NCBI GenBank assembly: GCA_036583965.1
Contig: JAZBQD010000001.1
Location: 30,290,597-30,354,596 of the forward strand
Source: Prunella strophiata
Taxonomy: Eukaryota; Chordata; Aves; Passeriformes; Prunellidae
Length of the DNA: 64,000 nucleotides
Direction of reading: 5' to 3'
A program made the position numbers and the translations under genes. Positions 1 to 10,077 of the stretch are shown in pieces. Position 1 is the first letter of the stretch. Each line of letters starts with the position of its first letter. The notes beneath the pieces are model-generated. The model was not told where the DNA came from, ran no database searches, and saw only the letters and a program-made list of their open reading frames with translations.

Positions 1-3000
1 TAAGTCAAGCTAAATTTAACTGTGGAGGTTTCTGAGTTAAGAATTAACCAAAAGTGAAGTTTTTCTCTCATTCATAACATGCAGATTCTGCAAAAGAAGA
101 AACTAGGGAATTCTATTTTATCATATAGTTATTGAAATAATTTTTTGTTGAAATAAATTAACAGTTTTACTGGAGGAAAGGGTTGTCTGGAAGTAATTAA
201 ATATTAGCACCTCTTACATATATCCTTTTAGCTGTATTGCTAATATCAGGTTTAGTTAAGTTCTTAAACTGTTTGGACAGTTTTTAATGAAGAAATAATT
301 GAGTGTTTGAAAGGAGATGAGACTTTGCATCTGAATTTCTATAAATGTGTAGCAATCAGCATTTTACCCCTATATTCTTTGAAGGGACCTTTTTCAGGAG
401 CTATCACAACCACACTTTGACCAAAGATGTGTTTGACCCATGCATATTTGTAATACCAGTAGCAAAATTATTTAGGAATCAATTTCTCATTGAATATATA
501 AATATGTGTATTCCATGGTATTCTGCCATGAAAAAGATCATTCAGTTTAAAAGTATTGATTAGGTAAATTGAAATATCTCAGAAGGGTTTGATCATGCTT
601 ATTTTATCATTACTTTTAAAAGGGAAAAAGCTCTCTTATTTACAGCTTGAGTCTGCATTATCAGTGCACTATATAGAGAATGGAAGAAAGCCTAAGCTGA
701 ACATTCTCTGGCTTTTGGAGTACCTGAAATGGATGAACTCTTGAAGATCATTTTAAAAAGAAAAAAAATTATCGCTGGAGATTTTAAAAAAAATCTCCTC
801 TCCTCCAAAACACCAAGAGTGTGGAACAATAGTATGATAGGGGAAAAGCAGCTGGAACTGACAGAAAATGGTATTTATCTTCCCAGTAGCCACAAGGAGA
901 GCAAAGCACATGGAAAGCATGCCTGATGTGGAAGGAATGTATGCATTGCCTAACATATTGGAAAAAAATTGTTCAAGAACAGTTTATCCATGTGAGAATG
1001 TGACCTTTGAACTGCTGCCAAAGCCAATGAGTCTGCTGAGTAAGTTCTGGTAAAGCCAGTTGCAGATGCCTCAGGGTGCCTGTAACTCCCAAATGAAATC
1101 TTTTTTTGAAATTACTCAACAGTTAAAGAGAAATATGTAACCTGCTTAATTTTATCTGGTTCTGTCAGGAAAAAAAAAAAAAACAAAAAACCAAAAAACC
1201 AAAAAAACCTATTTTATTTCTATTTTCTTCTCTACTCCTCCTTCACATGGTGTATGCTTTTTAAACATGTCCTGCTTAAAAATAGAGTAAATCCCAAAGA
1301 CCTCTGTTTAACATGAGAACTACACTTTTCATTTCATCTGCTAGAAGATAGGAATCAGGAACTCACATTGTAAAGGTTAAGAACCCTATATTATTATATG
1401 TTAATGAGAATCAAGGTGTAACCTCCTCAGTATTTTGAAACCTGGGAGGAAACAGGGTAGGACCCAGCCAACACAATGGATATTACCAGCAGTGAGGCCA
1501 TGGAGAGGCAAGAATAACAATTTCTGTAAGGCAGCAGTTGGAAGGGTTACAAATGGCATGGTCACACATCTCAGTCCAATAAATGAAAGGGTGCTAGGGC
1601 AGATGAACAAACAAAATGATTGAGTTAGTGAGGCAGAAGAAGGAGAGCTGGTGCAGTGAGCACTGAACTCTAAAGAGGGAATCCTCTGAGTCAGGTTATG
1701 GTCAGTGAGAATAACATCTTAAATTTCCCTCTCCTCAGTCTGCCCTCTCTCCTCCTGTTTCTTAGACACACAAGGGGTCACAGATGCCATGATAGCAGGC
1801 AGCCTGTAGCAGAGCAGAGAACAGCTTTCAGTGAGGAGCATGCTCACAAGTATTAGAAATAAGGCAATTGCCTTTCTTTTAAAGAGCTGTCAGTCAGAAG
1901 AAAAAATGAAATCAAGAATTTCAATAGTATTTAGTGATTTTTGTTTCTCAAAGTTTGTTGACAATTTTGAAATCCCTTTTATGGGACCTGCTTTTTGGGC
2001 TTGGGTTTGTTTTTAAGGTAAGTCTTTAGTGCAGTCTGTTATTCACATAAAGTGTTTTAGCTTTCAAGTCACTTTTGAAAAAAAACTTAAGATATGTTAT
2101 CCATCTGTAAATGATGCAAATCACTGGTCTTAAAAATGCAGTTCTAACCAAAACAAAGCATAAATTGAGAAAACTTTCTCCCTATTGAGTTACAAAACTG
2201 TCAACTGCAATGTCAACATGTAATATGTCACTATGCCAATTGGATTTTTGACACTGCATACACATGCATCTATATAGTTCTCTATGACAAATGCATGCTT
2301 TAATGAGTGAGTAACATAGTAATTAGAGGCAGCTGAATGTAGAAAATATGTAAGATGAAAGGAAAGGTTGTATATAAAAATATTGACACATTCAGGTGAA
2401 TTAAATGTGAAAGAAATGGAAAACTTAATTATGGTGGCTCTAATTAATGCAGTTTCCCATAATGCTTAACCCACATTTTTAATAATGCATCTGAGGTTGC
2501 ACTTCAGTTTAGATACTTTCTGAATATTAGCTTGGGGTATTGTTGGGGTCTAAACGTGAGTCTGACCTACATAGCCATTTGTCCAAGCTCATTAGGCCTA
2601 ATATTAATAATTCAGGGCAGATCAGTACATTTCTACAAGGCCAAGGATAATTCATGTAATCCTGCTTTCTTTTTGCAGTTTCTTTGCCTTCCCTTTCTCC
2701 TTACCCATCCCACTCCTTGAATAACACATAAATGCTGATGGCATATTGTCCAAAGAAATACTTGTGTGGAAATTTTATTTGCAGATTGTTAATTTTTTTT
2801 AATGTGTTCAATCTCTTTCCTATTCCACCTAACTGCAGTTTTTGCAGCAAGAGGCCAAATATATGTATATATTTGTATAAAACGCTGCCACGTTGGGATG
2901 AAATCTCTAAACTGGATGACCTGTTCCTCCTGTTTCTTTCATTTTGTGCAACAGCTGTGGTCTAATTCTCTATATATTTTTTCCAGTGACAGTGCTTGCT

Positions 3001-4608
3001 GTGAACGGTGGGGGTTGAACCCCAGAGGGGACAAATCATGTGTACATTGATGTGTTTGAAGAAATTTCTTGTAATCTATGACAATTGACAAACTTTTGAT
3101 TTATTTTTCCTCTTGCTGCCTTGGAACACGGCCCCTACTATATTTTAACTGCACACTGATAGTGATCTATTGTGAGTAAAAATGGGTTCCCTGTAGCCCA
3201 GAGTGCGGTCCAACCTGTCTTTCTCTAGCAGAGAGTATTTTTGTTCAGTATTTTGGTTCTTTTCTTTATTTATGTTGCATGTAGCAGTGACGTCATACCC
3301 ACAAGTTTCTCATCGTTTACACCAATGGAGATTAGGGTGACGTTGAAGAAAATACAGCAGTTTTCCCTTCTTCCACATATTTGCCCCTTTTTCTCCACAA
3401 GCTTATTTTTTATCCATAAATGAAAACTAGATCTTGGCAATAGTATCTCCTTGAAATTATTCTAGAGATATCTGATGAATTTTCAGGGATATTGGTTAGG
3501 CTGGGGTAATTGCCACTATAGCACTCTTTGCCTGGTTAAATACAATTCAGTTGTCAGGTCCCTGTTTAGTTTTTCAGTACCTTGTCCTTTCCATTGCACA
3601 GCTGACACAAAGAGTAGCACAGCAGTCTTTCACTGTCCTTGTCTAACTTTTTTCTCCCCAATGACAGGAAAAAAAAGAGTTATGGGAGAAAGCTGGACAA
3701 TTAGTTAAAAGTGTGGTCTTTAATATATAAACACAGAGATACCTTCAACAGGAGACAAGCTGCAGTGATTATTTTCCTGAGCTTGCTGGTTTTGACACTA
3801 CTTACATAAGTAGACACACACTGACTTTTCAGGACCTTAGCTGTAAAGTTTCACAGTATTATTATATATAGAATATGAGCTTTATGGACCACTTCATGTC
3901 AATCTAGGTCATACCACTTGAAAGTGTGCAGGATCTATGAAGGCTCTCATCAGCCACTTTGTGTGTACACTCATGGTAAATACAGCATTTGGGACATGGA
4001 AAGAATTTGCTGCTTAGAAAGCACAAGTGCTGCAAAGAATTGTACTGGTTATAGGGCAGTGTTGGGATTATATGGGCTTGTTCTTTCAAAGAGCAAGGGG
4101 GATTGAGTATCTCATAGCTGCAGTGCAGTGTTGCTGTGCCAGATTGAGGCTGTAACTTCACTGTGTAGCTGCAGCTATTCTAAGTGAAGGAGGCCATGAA
4201 ACTTCAACATTTTACCAGATAGTCTGAATTTATTGTGTGAAAACACTTCAGGTCTTAATCAGGATTAAGATATTTCCCCTCCTCTCAGCTTTACACACTG
4301 TAGGATCCTGCAAAGAATCAAGGAATAATTTATGTTCTTGATAAAGTTCTGGCCTTCTTGAAATTATGGTGGCCTGCATTATGTTTATCATTATTTGCTA
4401 TTTATTTTATTGTTGTACCTGCAAACTACACTAAAGGATTGAGATTCTGTTGTGGAAGAAAATATTCAAGGAAATTTCTTCAAGCATCTGTTTTTAGCCA
4501 ATAGAATGACACAGCAGAAAGACGAAGCAGCATGAAAAAGCAGATTGTGATACAGGTCAGCGTGATAAGAATCAACAGTAAAACAAATAAATTCTATGGA
4601 TGAAATGG

Positions 4609-4665
4609 TGAATCCTATTGACTTTGAGGCAAAATACTGAAATAATCTGGATTTATCTGAAGCAG
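4609..4665 (+). repeat. Ancient dispersed-repeat fragment
   Basis: AATCCTATTGACTTTGAGGC followed by ATAATCTGGATTTATCTGAA resembles a CCATTGACTTCAATGG ... CCAGATTTACACTG old repeat. Low certainty. Confidence 0.3.
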
Positions 4666-5449
4666 TGTATTTATTTAAAATATGTTCTCATGTTGAGACC
4701 TTTTGAACTAAAGAAATTCATTTAAATGATAATAAATAAGTAAAGGAGTTCTTCATGCTGTGAAAGAACTAGAAAATAAAAGGTCATGTAGTTTTGGTTT
4801 GTTTTTTTTCCATTTCCCCAATAGCTTAAGTTTGTTTAGAAATGTAGTTTGCTTTGAGAGTACACTGGCTGAGAGTCTTCTGTAAGGTAATGAAGGAAAG
4901 GTCATGATCAGATTTGAAAATTAAAATGAATTGGTCTATAAATATGGCATTACATCAAAACCTGTGAATCATTCTTGTATCTACTAAAATAGGGCAATTT
5001 GTCCACTCAGATCTCCTGCTGCTTCTACAGTTTTCACATAGAACAGCACCTTGTGAATTGCAGCAAACAAAGTAAGCACTTGTCATTGATGGCAAAAATT
5101 GCAAGAGAGTGGACAAGCTCGCTTGCTAGTCTTGAAGTTGTCTTGTAAAAATTAAATAATGGAGAGGTAGATTTGCCTGTTGTGTTAAGGTTAATAAATT
5201 CTCACAAACAGTTTAAGGTACACTGCTGTATTTTTCAGGAAACTGAAACTGTGCTGGGGGAAGTCCTGTCTGTGTTTCAGTCTCATGATGCTGACCAGCA
5301 TTGCTGGCAGGCGATCACTCCGCTCTGGTCGCCTTTAATGCTGATGATTTTTCACTCATAGTTTGGATCATGAGAACTTGAATTGAAATAACACTGTGCA
5401 TTTCAATTCTGAAGTGTCTTGGGACCTTTTTATACCTTCTTGTACCACT

Positions 5450-5600
5450 CGGTGGTCAGGAAGCCTCCCGTTCCTGCTCCTAAGCAGCTGCTTACCTGAG
5501 AGAGATCCACTAGATGTCCTCGGAGCTCCACCCTGGCTGCGCTGAGCCGGGGGAAAAGCGCCGCAGTGACGGGAGCAGTACCAGGATGGGGTACAGCCTG
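5450..5600. other. Small CpG-rich patch in AT-rich intron
   Basis: Several CpG dinucleotides occur close together (GTCCTCGGAGC, CTGCGCTGAGCCGGG, AAAGCGCCGCAGTGACGG) in otherwise CpG-poor intron. It also holds CCACTAGATGTCC, which partly resembles a CTCF core. It is too short for a CpG-island promoter and has no transcript evidence. Confidence 0.35.
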
Positions 5601-8457
5601 TGGTTTGCCAAAAATCAGGAAAGAAGAAGGAATACTTTGTTCTGCTTTCTTTAAAGAAAGAAAGTAAAAAAAAAAAAAGAAAAATATAAAGGAGCTGTTC
5701 CTTGACATTTTAGGTAGAGGATAATCTGCAGTTTCCTTTGCTTATTTTTGCAGCTGGAAATATTTCCCATTACTGTTTGTGAACTCTAAGTAACACTTCA
5801 GATCCAGACAATCTACACATTTTTACTCTACTTTTTGACTTTTTGAGATCAGAAAGTAAGGTATTGTGAGAAGCTTAGACATCTGGGGAGCTATTCTTTC
5901 TTTTATAGAAAGGAAGGCTACTGCCTTCTGAGAAAAATTGCATCTGAAAGTTTCTAGAAGTATTTATTTACTTTGTAAGTTATTGAAAGAAACTCTGCTC
6001 TCCTTTTGCTCTTAATGAGTAGTTCATATGTGCCTTGTTTTGTAAATTATTTAAGCAGTCTTAACTTAATATCCATAAAAACTTCCCCTGATATTTTTAC
6101 TGATTAGTTTTACAAATGTTGTGTGATTGTCATCATATTAAGTACAAGGATCTGTCTTCTCTTTTTTTTTCCTATTTATTATACAATTGAAAATAGGAAA
6201 GTAGTTTCCTTTATGTCCCAACTTTTGTTTTCACCAGTATCAAATTACAATTCTATTCAACATTTATAACACATCTGGGAATATAAATAAGTTGATTCTA
6301 ATGCAGGTGTCAAATAAATTTAACACACACCCAAAGGCTGTTTTTAAGGTCCCCCTGTCTCTCTGATGATTCCCATTTTCTGTTAATGTTTATGGAAGTT
6401 GTATAGAAAACCGTATGTGTGTGGCTGAACCATTTAAAATCATTTCTGTGCTGTCTTTGACCTTGTCACTAGTCCATCCCTACTAATAATGCGTGTTTTG
6501 TTTTATTTGAAATAAGTATTGTATTTGGTGTGAATGTAACTGACTGTATAAAAGGAATGAAGAGTAACAGCATGTTTTCTTTCCAAAAGTTATTGCTCTG
6601 ATATGCAGTTGCTTATATACTTGTTAAAACCCTTGTGGCAAGTCCTTTCTGCTACTTATGTTTCCAGGTCCAGGCCTGTTTCCTGCATGTTAATGATGTG
6701 AAATATTCAAATGATGCATGATCTCCAGAACAACTGACAATAATAGTTAAAAACAGTCCCTGAAGGGTATTGCTTTTGAGAAACGCCATCATGTCCTTCC
6801 CCTATTGAAGAGAAGGCCTTAAATTTCCAAATTTATTGGTTTAAGTCTGATGAAAATGGTACAAAAAGTTTTCCTTCCCAGCCTTCTTTACCCTTAAGGA
6901 TGATTTCTTTTTAATTTCCATAAATGTGTCCTATCCTATTATTGACTGTTGACAAGATATGGCCAGAAGTAAATGAAAACCAGGGACTGTTACTAACCAA
7001 TGGCATAGCAGCTGGGAATTTCTGAGCAGTGTGTTTTGCTACAGCGTTTGATTAGAAAAAGTCCTTCAAAACAGCTATAATTGCAGCAAAATGGGCCTGC
7101 TTTTTTAACCTCACCTACTGTCAGTGTGTCCAACAAATGCCCTTTATTTTTCTTTAATTTCCTTAAAAAATAAGAAAGTAGGCATACTGGAAAGACTGTC
7201 ACACTTTTGGTAACTTATTTCACTTTTCTTTTGTTGTCCAACTTTTCAACTTTAAAGAATGTTTTGGGAAGAGTTAGAGGGAAAACATGGGAAAATGCTG
7301 TTTTGAATTTTCTGTGTAGTTTGAATGTGTATGCATCAAAAGCTGCAGTGGAAACCTTCTTACTAAAAGCCAAGCTCTGAGGAATGATGTACTATGCAAT
7401 GAACAAGCCTGATGCTGCATGATGAATTTCTGAACAGCTGTAAGATAACTCTACTAGGATGCTGAAAGAACATGGCATTAGTCATGTGAGCAAAGTTTTA
7501 GAGGAATGGGGTCGCTGCTGAAGAGATCACTCATTCATCTCCCTCAATGCCTGTTTTCCACAATCATAATGTTACCCTTGCTTGACAAGTATACTGTATG
7601 GCAAGCCATCAAGGCCTTAGAACAGGACTTGACCCATCTGAGTGATTTCAATCCCTCTTTCCTGGTGACTGTGGGATTAAGAAACTGGAAAAAAAAATTC
7701 TTTTAAATTTAATGTCATTACCACAATGCAAAAAAGACATCCTAAACTGAAGGTACAGGCCAGAGAAACCTTACCTTTTTTCTGCATTTGCTTTTAAGGT
7801 TTTGTTTTTGCCTGTCAGTGTTGTTTTGTTTTTAGTATAATTGAGTCAGTTCAATCTAAACCATTACCAAAAGTTGGTTCAGTGCAGCATGTGAAACAAT
7901 CTAAATGGCCTTTGGATTCCTTGTGACCTAAACATACCTGATTCAGGTGACCTACAAAATTCCAGGGTGGTAATTATACATGCATTCATAAAATAGGATG
8001 CTCTATATTTCTAGAAATACGTAACAAGGACATTCAGATGGCTGAAAGATAAAGATGTTCTGTCTAACCTGGCACTTGTTTTGGAACTAAAACCTAATTC
8101 TATGTTCAGTTATTTTGTTCTTGATTGACTTTTGAATCCAGAGCAGAAACCATGCCAACGATTGGTTCAGCATGTTTCGGTGGACCAATGCTCTGTGTGC
8201 TTTTGGTGATGCCTTATTTGTGAACTGAACTTAATGTGAGCATATTTACCATTTTTAGTTTTGTCTCTTATATGGGCAAATTTTGGTATTCTGTCAAGAG
8301 TTAATTTGAATTCCTGAAGATAAAATGTAAGCAAAATTAATTTTTTGGAAAATTTTATTAATATCTTGTAACTCTTTGTTTTATATGATTAATTGCAGTA
8401 AAGGTGTTCCTTGGCACAGTTTAATACAGAAAAATTATTATAATACATTTAAGAATA

Positions 8458-8597
8458 AATATATTTATATATATATATGTATATATATGTGTGTATGTAT
8501 AGTGCATATGTGTGTATGAGTGCGTGTATGTAAGAATACATGTGTATGTGTGTTTCTGTGTGGGTATACATACATATATGTATATATTTATATATGA
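8458..8597 (+). repeat. TA/TG-rich microsatellite upstream of STREX
   Basis: Interrupted (TA)n, (TG)n and (TATG)n repeats span roughly 140 bp and end about 430 bp before the STREX exon. In the RNA this is a UG/UA-rich tract, the type of sequence bound by CELF-family proteins and TDP-43. Whether it affects STREX splicing cannot be told from sequence. Confidence 0.85.
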
Positions 8598-8982
8598 AGA
8601 AATTGCTGAGTTTTAAAGGAAACAGGATAGGCCAAATTATCTAATGGACTAGCAACTTTTGTTTTCATTTTAACCCAATGGTATTAATTGTGCCAAGGGA
8701 AAAGCATATTCTTAGTATTCTGTGCTTTTACTGTGTTCTATTTTGATCCAAACACTTGACTGTAAACAGTAATTTTTCCCCATGACTGCGGTCACCCTCT
8801 AAGACTGAACAGAAATAAAGAGCAATTAATCTTTTGCCCTACTTTTAATGTACAGCCAAAGTGTTATCAATAATCTCATTGCATTTTTTTTTCCTGGGTC
8901 AAGACTGTTAACATTAACTAAGGCCTGTATTAAATCCCTTAAATTACCTTCCAGCTGCCTTGTTATATCTATAACCTTGCCA

Positions 8983-9028
8983 TTAACCTGCTGCTCTTCC
9001 TCTCCTCCCATCCAACACATGGTTATAG
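8983..9028 (+). promoter_or_regulatory. STREX branch-point candidate, pyrimidine tract and AG
   Basis: A TTAAC branch-point candidate lies at 8983-8987, about 42 nt before the acceptor. The tract CTCTTCCTCTCCTCCCATCC follows at about 8994-9013. The tract is separated from the AG by the purine-containing CaRRE1, so the acceptor is weaker than at the constitutive exons. That is typical of a regulated cassette. Confidence 0.6.
9016..9026 (+). promoter_or_regulatory. CaRRE1 splicing element at the STREX 3' splice site
   Basis: The 11 bases CACATGGTTAT match the published CaRRE1 core CACATNRTTAT at every defined position and end directly before the AG of the STREX acceptor. In mammals this element is reported to mediate depolarisation- and CaM kinase IV-dependent repression of STREX, with hnRNP L as a binding protein. 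Its position and sequence here imply that the same activity-dependent control operates in this bird. The exact match is seen in the sequence; function is inferred from the homologous exon. Confidence 0.85.
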
Positions 9029-9202
9029 CCAAGATGTCCATCTACAAGAGAATGAGACTGGCATGTTGTTTTGATTGCGGACGCTCTGAGCGTGACTGCT
9101 CTTGCATGTCAGGCAGTGTACATAGTAACATGGACACCCTTGAGAGAGCCTTCCCACTTTCTTCTGTCTCTGTTAATGATTGCTCCACCAGTTTACGTGC
9201 CT
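9029..9202 (+). CDS. KCNMA1: KCNMA1 STREX alternative exon (58-residue stress-axis insert)
   Basis: Cassette exon of the BK channel alpha subunit, inserted in the cytoplasmic linker between RCK1 and RCK2. It is 174 nt, flanked by an AG acceptor at 9027-9028 and the donor gtaagt at 9203. It begins with two bases of a codon and ends with the first base of another, so inclusion keeps frame and adds 58 residues. The translation reads PKMSIYKRM, then RLACCFDCGRSERDCSCMSG, then a tail ending in VSVNDCSTSLRA, and is completed to Phe by the next exon. Known for STREX: the paired Cys (residues 13-14 of the insert) are palmitoylated, and the Ser nine residues before them (residue 4) is a PKA site that controls membrane attachment. 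Inclusion raises calcium sensitivity and makes the channel PKA-inhibited. Both motifs are intact here. Compared with the mammalian insert as I recall it, Arg before ACC is Leu and two or three further basic residues are lost. Six Cys are present. Identity is very secure. Confidence 0.96.
9103..9108 (+). promoter_or_regulatory. TGCATG (Rbfox-type) motif inside STREX
   Basis: TGCATG occurs within the exon over the Cys-Met codons, and a second GCATG is at 9061-9065. (U)GCAUG is the Rbfox binding motif; exonic or upstream sites often repress inclusion. Both motifs also encode conserved residues (Ala-Cys and Cys-Met), so they may be there for coding reasons only. Confidence 0.3.
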
Positions 9203-10056
9203 GTAAGTTTTAACACCAACACATGCTGTTCCATGTTTGTGGTGTCTGTGGTATCATCCCTGTCTTGTGTCGTGCATTGTAGTTCTGTGAGTTTTACTGG
9301 GCTGATGCTTTTTCAAAAAATCAACCCCAAATTTGATCACAGCTCTGTATTTATATTTGTTTCTTTTTTTAATGCAAAAAATTATAAATCATTATTTTGC
9401 TTTATGTGCTCTTTATGAAGCATCCTCTTGCAATAGCCTTCAGGACCTTAGTAGTGCAATGTGGTGACATCTTTTCTATTTAGTTCATACAATACAAATT
9501 GTCATTCATTAAGCAATAGGTGCTTTGGTGGAGGACCAGACCTGTGTCTAAATCTGTGACTGGTGCCAAGCAGATAGCTTTAATAATACTGGCACTCGAG
9601 CACCATACAGCAGGCAGTGAATATACAGGATACAACATAGTTGAACTGTAGAAGCTGGAATTCTATTCTGTGCTGCTACTTTTGCTTTTAGGTTTCTTTT
9701 GTAACTCTTCACTTTCAGTAAAGCAAGATCTTCATCTAATACTGAAGCCACAGAAATGGCTTCAGTACTTTTGTAAAATCAGTTGTACTTTTTGTTGCAT
9801 GATTTTAGAAAAACTAGGCTGATGCAAATCTCTGGTACAAACGTTTTGGAATTAAATGTAGAATCTATTCCATAGGGCAGTAACATTCTGGAATGTGCCC
9901 TGAAAGCTCATTTGAAAGATCAGAGTTGAGAGGGAGAAGACAAGAGAACCTAGAACAAATCTGCATAGGCCATTAATTCTTCAGACAAACTGTAGGGATT
10001 CCAAAGCTTGGATTATCAGTGTGATGTCATCAAGCTGAGGAAGATTGTTAAATGGC

Positions 10057-10077
10057 TTTTTGTTTGTTTGTTTGTTT
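10057..10077 (+). repeat. (TTTG)n microsatellite
   Basis: Four to five TTTG units. Confidence 0.85.

Larger units (their letters stand above)
1..9028 (+). other. KCNMA1: Intron upstream of STREX (3' part)
   Basis: AT-rich intronic sequence running into the STREX acceptor. The preceding constitutive exon (ending KKCGCKR in the family) was looked for and not found, so it lies left of the window. The stretch holds an A-rich AAAAAACC-type run at 1170-1208, a small CpG-rich patch at 5450-5600, an old repeat fragment near 4610-4665 and the TA/TG tract at 8458-8597. Short open frames here have no family signature. A micro-exon encoding three residues (IYF) is reported at this splice site in vertebrates, but I could not locate it with confidence. 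Confidence 0.8.

Noticed and set aside
3010..3030. GGGGTTGAACCCC as a tRNA T-arm
   Set aside because: It is near-palindromic but no acceptor, D or anticodon arms can be built around it.
9071..9418. Second frame across STREX (115 codons)
   Set aside because: It is a shadow of the STREX exon; the KCNMA1 frame is fixed by the phases of both neighbours and by the conserved peptide.
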